64,000 bases of DNA from Sphingobium sp. (GTDB taxonomy: Bacteria; Pseudomonadota; Alphaproteobacteria; Sphingomonadales; Sphingomonadaceae): contig QFQF01000001.1 in assembly GCA_003248935.1 (NCBI GenBank), forward strand, positions 416,273 to 480,272. The letters are read 5' to 3'. How positions within the stretch are numbered: position 1 is the stretch's first letter; each line of letters begins with the position of its first letter. The position numbers and the translations under genes are program-made. Positions 53,145 through 63,438 of the stretch are shown here, piece after piece. The notes below the pieces were generated by a model. The model was not told where the DNA came from. It did no database searches and was given only the letters and a program-made list of their open reading frames with translations.

Positions 53145-54625
53145 GGCTCCCCTGCAAATATGGCGAGCGCGCCCAGCGCGCCCTTGTCCTCGAGTATCTC
53201 CAGCCAGCGGACCAGCGTCCGCCGGAAGATGACGTTCTCGGCCAGCGCGGGTGGAAACACCGCCCCGGCCGTAAGGATGCGCGCCACCCGTCCGGCGGCG
53301 TCGCCCGCGCCGTCCAGCAGCGCGGCGATGTCGGCGGCGAGCGGATCGTCGACGGCATGGGCCGTGCCGCTGTCGTCCACTCCGCTCTGCCAGCGGACCC
53401 AGGCAGCGATGGCGAGCGTCATCGCCGCGATCCCCTCCCCGTCCGTAGCGCCAGCCGCCAGCCGCGCGGCGACCGGCGCGCACAGCCGCTGGGGCAGCTT
53501 CTGCGACCCGTCCATCGCGATCTGCCGGGTGCGGTGCATCAGCGCGGGATTGTCGAACCGCGCCATCAGCGCCGTGCGATAGGCGGCGATGTCCAGTTCG
53601 GGCGGCGGCGACAGCGTCCCGGCGCTCTCGTCCCACAGCGCCTCGACGAACCGCCGCGCCTCGGGCAGTGCCAGCACCTCGTGCACATGCGCGATCCCGG
53701 CGAGCCCGCCCAGATAGGCGATGCCGCTGTGTGCGCCGTTCAGCAGGCGCAGCTTCGCTTCCTCCCACGGGGCGACCGCCGCCGTGATCTGCACGCCCGC
53801 GCCGAAATCGGGGCGCGGCCCGCAGAAATTGTCCTCGATCACCCACTGGATGAACGGCTCGGTCTTCACCATCGCCCGGTCCTCGACGCTCAGCCGTCCG
53901 GCCAGCGCGGCGACGTCGGCATCGGTGGTCGCGGGCACGATGCGGTCGACCATCGTCTGGGGAAACGCGCCCTCCGCCGCGATCCACGCCGCCAGCGCCG
54001 GGTCGTGCCGCTCCGCCAGCGCGATCACCGCCGCCCGCAGCAGCGCGCCGTTGTGCGGCAGGTTGTCGCAGGAGATCGCCGTAAACGGCGCAAGGCCCGC
54101 CGCCCGCCGCATCGCGAGCGCCGCCACCAGGAAACCGGGCGCGGTCTGCGGCGCCGTCAGGCTTGCCATGTCGGCCGCCACCTGCGGATCGTCCGCGTTC
54201 AGCGCGCCGGTCGCCGGGTCGAGGCGATAGCCCTTCTCGGTGATCGTCAGCGTGACGATGTGGGTATCGGGATGGGCCAGCGCGGCCAGCAGGGCGCCGG
54301 CCTGTTCCGGCGCCACCAGCACCTCGCCCACCGCGCCGATGATGCGGCAGGTCTCGCCCGTCCCGTCCCGCACCAGCATCGTGTAGAGGCCGTCCTGCGG
54401 CGCCATCTGGTCGCGCACGGCAGGCGACCGCAGCGACGCCGCAGTGATGCCCCAGCGCATGTCGCCGCGCGCCAGCACGTCGTCGAACACGGCCGCCTGA
54501 TGCGCGCGGTGGAACGCACCGATGCCGATATGCACGACCCCGCGCCGCACCGCCGCCCGGTCGTATGGCGGGCGGACGACATCGCCCGGCAGGCGGTCGA
54601 GGGTCGCCTGCGACAGGCGGGTCAC
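53141..54625 (-). CDS. uxuB: Mannitol dehydrogenase family protein, probable fructuronate reductase UxuB
   Basis: The 494-residue product starts its Rossmann fold with VVHIGIGAFHRAHQA near residue 31. It has ITEKGY near 126, CDNLPHNG near 187 and MVDRIVP near 225, then the catalytic lysine region of polyol dehydrogenases in AKLRLLNGAHSGIAYLG near 290. By family it could act on mannitol or uronates. The neighbours uxaC and manD make reduction of fructuronate to mannonate the natural role. A GTG start at 54625 overlaps the uxaC stop by four bases (GTGA). Confidence 0.88.
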   Translation of the reverse strand: MTRLSQATLDRLPGDVVRPPYDRAAVRRGVVHIGIGAFHRAHQAAVFDDVLARGDMRWGITAASLRSPAVRDQMAPQDGLYTMLVRDGTGETCRIIGAVGEVLVAPEQAGALLAALAHPDTHIVTLTITEKGYRLDPATGALNADDPQVAADMASLTAPQTAPGFLVAALAMRRAAGLAPFTAISCDNLPHNGALLRAAVIALAERHDPALAAWIAAEGAFPQTMVDRIVPATTDADVAALAGRLSVEDRAMVKTEPFIQWVIEDNFCGPRPDFGAGVQITAAVAPWEEAKLRLLNGAHSGIAYLGGLAGIAHVHEVLALPEARRFVEALWDESAGTLSPPPELDIAAYRTALMARFDNPALMHRTRQIAMDGSQKLPQRLCAPVAARLAAGATDGEGIAAMTLAIAAWVRWQSGVDDSGTAHAVDDPLAADIAALLDGAGDAAGRVARILTAGAVFPPALAENVIFRRTLVRWLEILEDKGALGALAIFAGEP

Positions 54626-56037
54626 AGCCTGTACGCCTGCTTGACGAGGTCGTAGGACAGCGCACGCGCCACCTCGAACGCCTCGTCCTCCTCCAGCCGG
54701 TGCTCGGCGACCAGCCGCGCCAGGAATCCGCAGTCCATCCGCCGCGACACGTCGTGCCGGGCCGGGATGGACAGGAACGCGCGGGTATCGTCGTTGAACC
54801 CGACGGTGTTGTAGAAGCCGCCGGTCTCCGTCACCCGCTCGCGGAAGCGGCGGATGCCCTCGGGACTGTCGTGGAACCACCAGGGCGGGCCGAGCCGCAG
54901 CGCGGGATAATGCCCGGCGAGCGGCGCCAGTTCGCGGGAATAGACGTCCTCGTCGAGGGTGAAGAGGATCAGCGTCAGGCGCGGGTCGTTGCCGTGCGCG
55001 TCGAGCAGGGGTTTCAGGCCGTTCACGAACTCGCCGGGCAGCGGGATGTCCCCGCCCTTGTCCCGGCCGAAACGGCCCAGCACCTGCGCGTTGTGGCTGC
55101 GATAGACGCCGGGGTGGAGCTGCATCACCATCCCGTCCTCGGTCGACATGCGCGCCATCTCGGTCAGCATGTGGCCGCGGAACAGCTCCGCCTCGCGCGC
55201 GTCGACCGGCCCGGCCATGACCCGCGCGTACAGCGCCTCGATCTCGGCGCGCGGCAGGTTGGCGGTAAAGGCACTGGGATGGCCGTGGTCGGTGGAGGTC
55301 GCACCCGCCGCGCGGAAATCCGCCCGTCGCGCCTCATGCGCGCGCAGATAGCCCGCGAAGCTGCCCGCGTCCTCGCCCGCCATCGCGCAGAACGCGCGGA
55401 CCTTGCCCGCGAAGCCGGGAATGTCGGGGTCCATCACCGGATCGGGGCGATAGGCGGTGACCACCCTGCCCTGCCATCCGCTCTCGCGGATCGCCCGGTG
55501 ATGGTCGAGCGGATCGAGCGGCCCCTCGGTCGTCGCGATCACCTCGATATTGAAGCGCTCGTACAGCGCGCGCGGGCGGAACGCGGGCGTCTTCAGCGCC
55601 GCGTCGATCGCGTCGTAATAATGGTCGGCGGTCGCCGCCTCCAGCCGCACGTCGATGCCGAACCCCTCGGCGAACACCCAGTCGAGCCACATGCGGGACG
55701 GGGTGCCGCGGAACAGGTGGTAATGCGCGGCGAACCGGCGCCAGATGACGCGCGGGTCGGTCTCCGTCGGGCTGCCGTCGACCGTCGGTATGCCCAGCTG
55801 GTCGAGCGTCACACCCTGGCTCATCAGCATGCGGAAGACATAGTGATCGGGCACGATCAGCAGGTCGGACGGGTTGGCGAACGGCTCGTCATAGGCGAAC
55901 CAGGCCGGGTCCGTGTGGCCGTGGGGACTGACGATCGGCAGGTTCGCGACGGTGGCGTACAGCGCCCGGGCGATCCCGCGCACATGCGGGTCGGCGGGGA
56001 ACAGGCGGTCGGGGTGCAGGCGCAACGGACGGGTCAT
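54622..56037 (-). CDS. uxaC: Glucuronate isomerase UxaC
   Basis: The 471-residue protein shows UxaC marks: the metal-binding SPHGHTDPAWF near residue 36, DHYVFRMLMSQGV near 64, ATTEGPLDPLDHH near 168, MVMQLHPGVYRSHN near 300 and SRRMDCGFLARLV near 435. It converts glucuronate to fructuronate, the first intracellular step after uptake. The ATG at 56037 overlaps the stop of the carrier gene by four bases. Length is normal for the family. Confidence 0.95.
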   Translation of the reverse strand: MTRPLRLHPDRLFPADPHVRGIARALYATVANLPIVSPHGHTDPAWFAYDEPFANPSDLLIVPDHYVFRMLMSQGVTLDQLGIPTVDGSPTETDPRVIWRRFAAHYHLFRGTPSRMWLDWVFAEGFGIDVRLEAATADHYYDAIDAALKTPAFRPRALYERFNIEVIATTEGPLDPLDHHRAIRESGWQGRVVTAYRPDPVMDPDIPGFAGKVRAFCAMAGEDAGSFAGYLRAHEARRADFRAAGATSTDHGHPSAFTANLPRAEIEALYARVMAGPVDAREAELFRGHMLTEMARMSTEDGMVMQLHPGVYRSHNAQVLGRFGRDKGGDIPLPGEFVNGLKPLLDAHGNDPRLTLILFTLDEDVYSRELAPLAGHYPALRLGPPWWFHDSPEGIRRFRERVTETGGFYNTVGFNDDTRAFLSIPARHDVSRRMDCGFLARLVAEHRLEEDEAFEVARALSYDLVKQAYRL

Positions 56038-57359
56038 TCGGGGTCTTTCACGAGCCCGGCCGTGGACACGGGCGCATAAGTGGGGTTGATGAGGTGGAAG
56101 ACGGCAAGCGCCAGCAGATAGGCGACCCCGCAGAAGGCGAAGATCGGGGTGTAGCTGCCCACGCTGTCCAGCACGTATCCGGCATATTTCGCCATCAGCA
56201 TGCCGCCCGCCGCGCCGGCGAAGCCGCCCAGGCCGATGATCGACCCCTGCGCCCAGCGCGGGAACAGGTCGGCGGGCATCGCATAGATGTTGGACGAAAA
56301 GCCCTGATGCCCGGCACAGGCGAGGCCGATCAGCACGACGGCGATCCACAGGTTCGGCGCCTGCTGCGCGAAGGCGACCGGCACGACCACCAGCGCGCAG
56401 CCCAGCATCGCGAGCTTGCGGGCGCGGTTGGCCGAAAAGCCCTTCCCCAGCATCCGCGAGGAGGCATAGCCGCCCATGATCGACCCGACGTCGGCCAGCA
56501 GGTACACCGCGATCAGCGGCGGACCGAAGCCCTTGAGGTCGACGCCGTAGCGGCGCGAGAAGAAGTCGGGCAGCCAGAACAGGAACATCCACCACACCGG
56601 GTCGATCAGGAAACGGCCGATGATGTACGCCCATGTCTGCTTCAGGCGGAACAGCGCCCGGTACGGCACCGGCTTCTGCTCGATCGGCGGGTCGCTTTCG
56701 ATATAGGCGACCTCCTCCGGCGTCGTCATCGGGTGCTCGCGCGGCCTGCGGTAGAACGCGATCCACGCGACCAGCCAGACGATATTGATCGCGCCGGTGA
56801 TCCAGAACGCCGCGCGCCAGCCCATCGCAAGCGTGATCATCGGCACGATCAGCGGCGTCACCAGCGCGCCGATATTGCCCCCGGCGTTGAATATGCCGAT
56901 GGCCAGCGCCCGCTCCCGCTTGGGAAACCATTCGGCCGCCGCCGCGATCGCCGCCGGAAAGGTGCCGCTCTCGCCCAGTGCCAGCGGCAGGCGGGCGATG
57001 GCGAAGCCCATCGTCGAGGTGACGAGGGTCTGCGCCATGTGCCCGGCCGTCCAGATGCCGACGGCGACCGCATAGCCGACCTTCGCCCCCACCTTGTCGA
57101 TGAACCGGCCGAACAGGATATAGCCGATGCCGTAGGCCGCCTGGAACCAGAAGGCGACGTCGGCATAGCCCTGCTCGGTCCAGCCATATTCGTCCTGCAG
57201 CGAGGGCTTGAGCACCGAGAGCACCAGCCGGTCGACGTAGCTGAGCACGACGGCGGCGAAGATCAGCGCGCAGACGATCCAGCGCACCCGTCCATTCGGC
57301 TTGGGGCCGTTCTGTTCGGGCATCGCGGGCGAAGCGGCGGGGGGCATGGCGTCGGCCAT
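56034..57359 (-). CDS. MFS hexuronate transporter (ExuT-like)
   Basis: The 441-residue carrier has 12 hydrophobic helices and ACS-type features, notably LGESGTFPAAIAAAAEWFPKRERALAIG near residue 130 in two blocks and GGNIGALVTPLIV. In this operon it should take glucuronate or galacturonate across the inner membrane. The start lies 5 bases past the manD stop. Confidence 0.9.
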   Translation of the reverse strand: MADAMPPAASPAMPEQNGPKPNGRVRWIVCALIFAAVVLSYVDRLVLSVLKPSLQDEYGWTEQGYADVAFWFQAAYGIGYILFGRFIDKVGAKVGYAVAVGIWTAGHMAQTLVTSTMGFAIARLPLALGESGTFPAAIAAAAEWFPKRERALAIGIFNAGGNIGALVTPLIVPMITLAMGWRAAFWITGAINIVWLVAWIAFYRRPREHPMTTPEEVAYIESDPPIEQKPVPYRALFRLKQTWAYIIGRFLIDPVWWMFLFWLPDFFSRRYGVDLKGFGPPLIAVYLLADVGSIMGGYASSRMLGKGFSANRARKLAMLGCALVVVPVAFAQQAPNLWIAVVLIGLACAGHQGFSSNIYAMPADLFPRWAQGSIIGLGGFAGAAGGMLMAKYAGYVLDSVGSYTPIFAFCGVAYLLALAVFHLINPTYAPVSTAGLVKDPE

Positions 57360-57364
57360 CGGGC

Positions 57365-58576
57365 TTACCAGTTGTACATCGTGCCGTCTTCGAGCCGGTT
57401 CACCGGCAGGAAGGCACGCTTATATTCATATTTCGCGGCCAGTTCCTCGTCGATGTCGACGCCCAGCCCCGGCGCCTCGCCCGGATGCATCATGCCGTCG
57501 GCGAAGCTGTACGCGTGCGGGAAGACCGCGTCGGTCTCCGGCGTGTGGCGCATATATTCCTGGATGCCGAAATTGGGGACGCTTAGGTCAAAGTGCAGCG
57601 CGGCGGCCATGCACACCGGCGACAGGTCGGTTGCCCCGTGGCACCCGGTGCGGATCTGGTAGAGGTCGGCCAGCGCCGCTATCCGGCGCAGATGGGTGAT
57701 GCCGCCCGCATGGACGACGGTGGCGCGGATATAGTCGATCAGCTGGTTCTGGATCAGGTCCTTCGCGTCCCAGATCGAATTGAAGATCTCGCCCACCGCC
57801 AGCGGCGCGGTCGTATGCTGGCGGATCAGCCTGAACGCCTCCTGGTTCTCCGCCGGTGTCGCATCCTCCAGCCAGAACGGACGATAGGGCTCCAGGTCCC
57901 TGCCCAGCCGCCCGGCCTCGATCGGCGTCAGGCGGTGGTGGATGTCGTGCAGCAGGTGCACGTCCCAGCCCAGCGCCTCGCGCGCGGCGGCGAACAGCTC
58001 GGGCACGATCCGCATATATTTGGACGTGTTCCAGACATTCTCGGTCGGCAGGTCGGCGTCGGCGGGCTCGTAGAAATACTTGTCCTTGCTGACGCCATAG
58101 GTCGATGCCATGCCCGGCACACCGCACTGCAGGCGGATCGCCTTGTATCCCTGCGCCTGATATTCCAGCGCGACCCTGATCGTGTCCTCGACGGTCGTGC
58201 CGTTGGCGTGGCCATAGACCATCACGCCCTCGCGGCTCGCCCCGCCCAGCAGCTGATAGACCGGCAGGCCCGCAATCTTGCCCTTGATGTCCCACAGCGC
58301 CATGTCGACGGCGGCGACCGCGGTCATCGTCACCGGCCCGCGCCGCCAGTAGGCCCCCTTGTACAGATACTGCCAGATGTCCTCGATCCGGTGCGCGTCA
58401 CGCCCGATCAGGCAGGGGACGACATGGTCCTGCAGGTAGCTGGCGACCGACAGCTCGCGCCCGTTCAGGGTCGCGTCGCCTAGGCCGTAGACGCCCTCGT
58501 CGGTGATGATCTTCAGCGTGACGAAATTGCGGCCAGGGCTGGTAACGATCACCTTGGCATCAATGATCTTCGGCAT
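57365..58576 (-). CDS. manD: D-mannonate dehydratase ManD (enolase superfamily)
   Basis: The 403-residue length is exactly that of the ManD subgroup. Active-site marks match, one residue later in number than the characterised Novosphingobium aromaticivorans enzyme: R148 and Y160 in the loop RLQCGVPGMASTY, metal/base residues D211 and H213 in LLHDIHH, E237 in FWLEDAT, E263 in VGEIFNS, then CHGATDLSP. It dehydrates mannonate to 2-keto-3-deoxygluconate. ATG at 58576 follows AGGACAACC. This ManD replaces the unrelated UxuA. Confidence 0.94.
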   Translation of the reverse strand: MPKIIDAKVIVTSPGRNFVTLKIITDEGVYGLGDATLNGRELSVASYLQDHVVPCLIGRDAHRIEDIWQYLYKGAYWRRGPVTMTAVAAVDMALWDIKGKIAGLPVYQLLGGASREGVMVYGHANGTTVEDTIRVALEYQAQGYKAIRLQCGVPGMASTYGVSKDKYFYEPADADLPTENVWNTSKYMRIVPELFAAAREALGWDVHLLHDIHHRLTPIEAGRLGRDLEPYRPFWLEDATPAENQEAFRLIRQHTTAPLAVGEIFNSIWDAKDLIQNQLIDYIRATVVHAGGITHLRRIAALADLYQIRTGCHGATDLSPVCMAAALHFDLSVPNFGIQEYMRHTPETDAVFPHAYSFADGMMHPGEAPGLGVDIDEELAAKYEYKRAFLPVNRLEDGTMYNW

Positions 58577-58590
58577 TTGGGTTGTCCTGT

Positions 58591-60969
58591 TCAGATGATT
58601 TCTAGAGTTGTTTTCTGGAGGGTCTCGCTGTCCGGCCCGACCATGATGTCGAACAGGCCCGGCTCGACCACCTCCTCCATGTCGAGGTTCCACAACGCGA
58701 AGGCGTCGGGGCCCAGGGTGAAGCGGACGGTGCGCCGCTCGCCCGGCTCCAGCGTGATCCGCCGGAAATCCTTCAGTTCCTTGATCGGCCGGGTGACCGA
58801 CGCGACCTGATCGCGGATGTAGAGCTGCACGACCTCGTCGCCCGCGCGGGTACCGGTGTTCTGCACGTCGACATCGACGCTCACCTCGCCGCCCCGGCCA
58901 ATGCGCGCGTGCGAAAGGCGCGGCGCGCCGACCGTGAACGTCGTGTAGCTGAGGCCGAAGCCGAACGGGAAAAGCGGCGTGATATCCTCGAACACATATC
59001 CGCGCCGGGCGGACGGCTTGCGGTTGTAGAAGATCGGGATCTGCCCCGCGTCGCGCGCCACCGTGACGGGCAGCTTCGCACCGGGATTGACGTCGCCGAA
59101 CAGCGCGTCGGCCATCGCCGTGCCGCCCTCCTGCCCCGGATACCAGCATTCGAGCAACGCGTTGGCGCCCGCGACGACAGCGGGGTAGCTCGGCGGGCGG
59201 CCGTTGATCGCGCAGACGACCACCGGCTTGCCGGTCGCCTTCATCGCCGCGAACAGGGCGTTCTGTTCGCCGACGAGGTCGATCGTGGTGCGGTCGCCCA
59301 GATGGTTCTTGGCAAAGCCCTCGCGGCTGGTCTGCTCGGTGTCGCCGATCGCCAGGATGACGATGTCGGCACCCTTCGCCACCTCCACCGCCTGCGCGAT
59401 CAGTTCGCGGTTCTTCGCCGGATCGGCCAGCAGCACCTCGTCGACCGACCGGTCCTCGCTCTGCGTGATGAACACGCCCTGCGCATGGACCACGTCCGCC
59501 TTGCCCTTCAGTTTCGCGCGGATGCCCTCCAGCAGGGAGACGGTCTGGCGCGGGATGCTGGAATATCCGCCCAGCCGCGCGACCGCCGCATTGGGGCCGA
59601 TCACCGCGACGCGCGGGTGCGCGCCGGGCGTCAGCGGCAGCGTGCCGTCATTGGTCAGCAGCGTCAGCGACCTGTGCGCCGCCTTCAGCGCCAGCGCGCG
59701 CGCATCCGCATTGCCGGTCAGGCGGTCATAATCCTTGCGCGGCCAGGGATTCTCGAACAGCCCGGCGCGGAACTTCAGCGTCAGCATCCGTCCGCAGGCG
59801 GCATCCACCGCCTCCACCGGCACCTGCCCCGCGCGCACCTGGTCGACGAGCGTGCGATAGGCAAGGCCGTCGGGCAGTTCGCAGTCGACCCCGGCGCGCA
59901 GCGCCGCCCGCGCCGTCGCGGCAAGGTCGGGCTGCACATGATGGATGGTCTCCAGCTCGGGCACCGCACCATAGTCGCTGACGACCGCGCCGTCGAAATG
60001 CCATTCGCCGCGCAGCACGTCGGTCAGCAGCCAGCGGTTCATGTGGCTCGGCACGCCGTCGATCTCGTTATAGCTCGGCATGACGGCGGCGATGCCGGTG
60101 TGCTTCACCACCGCGCGGAACGGCGGGAAGAAATTCTCGCGCAGTTCCCGCTCGGAAACCGGCGCCGGGGCGATGTTCTCGCCGCTTTCCGGCTGACCGT
60201 GGCCGGTCATGTGCTTCAGCGTCGCCATCACCTTGTCCGCGCCCGCTTCCTTGCCCTCGCCCTGGAGGCCCCTGACCGCCGCGACGCCCATCTCCCCGCA
60301 CAGATACGGGTCTTCGCCGAACGTCTCCTCGATCCGGCCCCAGCGCGGGTCGCGGGCGATATCGACGACCGGCGAGAGGGCGAGGTGCACGCCGCGCGCG
60401 CGCACTTCCCGCGCGATCACGGACTGCACGTCCTCCATCAGTTCCCGGTCAAACGCCCCGGCTAGGCCGATCGCCATCGGGAACATCGTCGCGTCGGTCG
60501 CCATATATCCATGCAGCGACTCCTCGTGGAACAGCACGGGGATACCCAGCCGCGTGTCGTTCACCGCCCATTTCTGGACCGCCGTGATGAAGGCGACGGT
60601 GTCGGCCGGGGTGCGCCATCGCGCACCGACGCCGCCCGCCTGCTGCGATCCGTTGGGTGCGCCGCGCCGGTCGGACGGGCGGGTGATCTGGCCGAACCCC
60701 TGCGGATAGGCCGCGCTCGCCTTCGCGGGGGAGAAGGTGAGGTCGTCCATGATGTCGGCCTTGGTGGCCCACAAAGCGATGATCTGCCCAACCTTTTCCT
60801 CCAGCGTCATGCGGGCCAGCAGGTCGCGCACGCGCAGGTCGACCGGCGCCGACGCGTCCTTGTAGAGCGGATCGCCGCTCCGCCTGGCGAAGGCGGGTGC
60901 CGCCGCGACCAGCGATGTCGAACCGAGCAGGCCCAGCACCTGCCTGCGGGCGAAGCGGACGCGGCTCAT
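58591..60969 (-). CDS. GH3 beta-glycosidase, Tat-exported
   Basis: The 792-residue protein has a twin-arginine leader (RFARRQVLGLLG), a GH3 N-terminal barrel with the nucleophile aspartate in AVVSDYGAV near residue 310, a GH3 C-terminal domain (LGDRTTIDLVGEQ) and a closing fibronectin-III-like domain. Paired with GH67 and hexuronate genes, beta-xylosidase activity is likely. The start overlaps the stop of the upstream GH3 gene (ATGA), and manD starts 14 bases after its end. The two GH3 proteins are clear paralogues. Confidence 0.9.
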   Translation of the reverse strand: MSRVRFARRQVLGLLGSTSLVAAAPAFARRSGDPLYKDASAPVDLRVRDLLARMTLEEKVGQIIALWATKADIMDDLTFSPAKASAAYPQGFGQITRPSDRRGAPNGSQQAGGVGARWRTPADTVAFITAVQKWAVNDTRLGIPVLFHEESLHGYMATDATMFPMAIGLAGAFDRELMEDVQSVIAREVRARGVHLALSPVVDIARDPRWGRIEETFGEDPYLCGEMGVAAVRGLQGEGKEAGADKVMATLKHMTGHGQPESGENIAPAPVSERELRENFFPPFRAVVKHTGIAAVMPSYNEIDGVPSHMNRWLLTDVLRGEWHFDGAVVSDYGAVPELETIHHVQPDLAATARAALRAGVDCELPDGLAYRTLVDQVRAGQVPVEAVDAACGRMLTLKFRAGLFENPWPRKDYDRLTGNADARALALKAAHRSLTLLTNDGTLPLTPGAHPRVAVIGPNAAVARLGGYSSIPRQTVSLLEGIRAKLKGKADVVHAQGVFITQSEDRSVDEVLLADPAKNRELIAQAVEVAKGADIVILAIGDTEQTSREGFAKNHLGDRTTIDLVGEQNALFAAMKATGKPVVVCAINGRPPSYPAVVAGANALLECWYPGQEGGTAMADALFGDVNPGAKLPVTVARDAGQIPIFYNRKPSARRGYVFEDITPLFPFGFGLSYTTFTVGAPRLSHARIGRGGEVSVDVDVQNTGTRAGDEVVQLYIRDQVASVTRPIKELKDFRRITLEPGERRTVRFTLGPDAFALWNLDMEEVVEPGLFDIMVGPDSETLQKTTLEII

Positions 60970-63389
60970 GGCGTCACCGTCAGCGTCGCGGACTGGAGGT
61001 CGACCGAATTGGGCCCGGTCATGATGTCGAAATCGCCCGGTTCGACCACCCGCTCCATATGGTCGTTCCACATCTGGAGCGCTTCGGGTCCGACGATGAA
61101 TTGCACGGTGCGTGTCTCCCCGGGCTTCAGCGTCACCCGCTCGAACCCTTTCAGCAGTTTGACCGGCCGCGTGACCGAACCCATCTTGTCGTGGACGTAG
61201 AGTTGCACCGTCTCGTCGCCGGTCCGCTCGCCGGTGTTGGTGACGTCGACCGACACGGTGGCGCTGCCCCCGGTCCCGATGGTCGCGGCCGACAGGCGCG
61301 GCGCGCCGAGGCGGAAACTGGTGTAGCTGAGGCCCCAGCCGAACGGATAGAGCGGCGCCGTCGTGTCGAACAGATAGCCGCGCCGCGCGCTCGGCTTGGC
61401 GTTGTAGAAGACCGGGAGCTGCCCCACCGACCGGGCGATGGTGACGGGCAGCTTGCCGCCCGGATTGACGTCGCCGAACAATATGTCGGCCATCGCGTTG
61501 CCGCCCTGCTCGCCCAGATACCAGCCCTCGACCAGCGCGTTCGCCTGTTCGGAGATCGTCACGGTGGACGCGGGCCTGCCGTTGATCAGGACGACGGTGA
61601 TCGGCTTGCCCAGCGCCTTCAGCGCATCGAACAGCGCCTGCTGCTCACCCACGAGGTCCAGGCTCGGGCGGTCGCCCAGATGATTGTCGGCCCACCCTTC
61701 CCGGCTCGACTGCTCGGTGTCGCCCAGCGTCAGGACGATCCGGTCGACGCCCTTCGCCGCCTCGACCGCCTGCGCGATCAGTTTGCGGTTCTCGGCCGGG
61801 TCGGACTTCACGACCTTGTCCTCCCACCAGTCGTCATTCTCGGTGATCTTGACGCCCTGGGCGAAGACGATCTTCGCCTTGCCGCCGACCTTCGCCCTGA
61901 TGCCGTCGAGGATGGAGACGGTGTGCGGCGGCTGCCCGTAATAGCCGCCCAGCCGCGCCACCGCCGCGCTCGGGCCGATCACGGCGATCGTCCCTTCCGC
62001 CTTCAGCGGCAGCATGCCGTCGTTCTTCAGCAGCGTGATCGACCGCTGCGCCGCCTTCAGCGCCAGCGCGCGCGCCTCCGCCGTGTTGGTGACCGCCACC
62101 GCCTGCGCCGCATCGGCATAGGGATTTTCGAACAGCCCGGCGCGGAACTTCAGCTCCAGCATCCGCCGCACGGCCAGGTCGACCTTCGCCTGACTGACCT
62201 TCCCCTCGCGCACCGCCCTGGTCAGCGTGGCATAGGACAGGCCGTCGGGCAGGTCGGCATCGACGCCCGCGTCGAGCGCGCGGATCGCCGCCTCCTCCAG
62301 GCTGCCGGCGATATGGTGGATGCTCATCAACTGGTCGACGGCTGAATAGTCGCTGACCACCGCGCCCCGGAAGCCCCACTCCTCGCGCAGCACGTCCTCC
62401 AGCAGCCAGCGGTTCGCATGGCTCGGCACCCCGTCGATCTCGTTATAGCTCGCCATCACCGCCTCGATGCCGGTGCGCTTCACCACCTGCTCGAACGGCG
62501 GAAAGAAATTCTCGCGCAGCTCCCGCTCCGACACCGGCGCCGGGCCGACATTGGTACCGCTCTCCGGCTGGCCGTGACCGGTCAGGTGCTTCAGCGTCGC
62601 GAACACATGGCCGGGCGTCAGCATGCGGCTGCGCCCCGGCCCCTGCAGGCCCTCTACCGCCGCGACGCCCATCTCGCCCGCCAGATACGGGTCTTCGCCG
62701 AACGTTTCCTCGATCCGGCCCCAGCGCGGGTCGCGGGCGACGTCGACCACCGGGGACAGCACCAGGCTGACGCCCCGCGCCCGGATTTCCCGTGCGATCA
62801 CGCCGTTGACGGCGCGCAGCATGGCAGGGTCGAAGGACGACGCCATGGCGATCGCCTGCGGAAAGCTGGTCGCGCCGACGGCGGCATAACCGTGCAGCCC
62901 CTCTTCGTGGAACAGGATGGGGATGCCGAGCCGCGTCTTCGTCATCGCCCAGCGCTGGAGCGCGTTGACCAGCGCCACCGTCTGGCGCGGGTCGCGGCCC
63001 GGCACCACGCGCGGACTGAACGCGCCCTTGGCGTCGGACGGGCGGGCGAAATGGCCAAGGCCATTGGGATAGGCGGCGGCCAGCTTGGCGGGGTCGAGTT
63101 GCAGGCGGTCGTCGAAGATCTTGACCTTGTCGGTCCACACCGTCGTGATCTGGGCGACCTTTTCCTCCAGCGTCATGCGCGACAACAGGTCGTCGACCCG
63201 CACCTCGACGGGCTGGGACGCGTCCTTGTAAACGGGCTTGTAAACGGGCTTGGGGACCGGCGCCTGACTGGATTTTGCGGATGCTGATTTTGCCGGGACC
63301 GGCGCCGCCATGGCCGGGACTGCGGCCGACGCGGACGCCAGCAACGCGATAGCGGAAACCGCCATGAACATATGACCGTAGTTCGGCAC
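60966..63389 (-). CDS. GH3 beta-glycosidase, Sec-exported
   Basis: The 807-residue protein has a Sec signal peptide ending PAMAA and then a K/P-rich linker with a short repeat (PVYK PVYK). The GH3 barrel carries nucleophile VVSDYSAV near residue 340, and C-terminal and fibronectin-III-like domains follow. It is very similar along its length to the next gene but uses a different export route. The GTG at 63389 was chosen because GAGAGGGG lies four bases upstream, the same ribosome context as the TonB gene at 51374. It heads the operon of seven coupled genes. Confidence 0.9.
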   Translation of the reverse strand: MPNYGHMFMAVSAIALLASASAAVPAMAAPVPAKSASAKSSQAPVPKPVYKPVYKDASQPVEVRVDDLLSRMTLEEKVAQITTVWTDKVKIFDDRLQLDPAKLAAAYPNGLGHFARPSDAKGAFSPRVVPGRDPRQTVALVNALQRWAMTKTRLGIPILFHEEGLHGYAAVGATSFPQAIAMASSFDPAMLRAVNGVIAREIRARGVSLVLSPVVDVARDPRWGRIEETFGEDPYLAGEMGVAAVEGLQGPGRSRMLTPGHVFATLKHLTGHGQPESGTNVGPAPVSERELRENFFPPFEQVVKRTGIEAVMASYNEIDGVPSHANRWLLEDVLREEWGFRGAVVSDYSAVDQLMSIHHIAGSLEEAAIRALDAGVDADLPDGLSYATLTRAVREGKVSQAKVDLAVRRMLELKFRAGLFENPYADAAQAVAVTNTAEARALALKAAQRSITLLKNDGMLPLKAEGTIAVIGPSAAVARLGGYYGQPPHTVSILDGIRAKVGGKAKIVFAQGVKITENDDWWEDKVVKSDPAENRKLIAQAVEAAKGVDRIVLTLGDTEQSSREGWADNHLGDRPSLDLVGEQQALFDALKALGKPITVVLINGRPASTVTISEQANALVEGWYLGEQGGNAMADILFGDVNPGGKLPVTIARSVGQLPVFYNAKPSARRGYLFDTTAPLYPFGWGLSYTSFRLGAPRLSAATIGTGGSATVSVDVTNTGERTGDETVQLYVHDKMGSVTRPVKLLKGFERVTLKPGETRTVQFIVGPEALQMWNDHMERVVEPGDFDIMTGPNSVDLQSATLTVTP

Positions 63390-63438
63390 GAAACCCCTCT
63401 CCACCTGCTGGCCACCTTTTTGCTTGATGCCGTGGACC

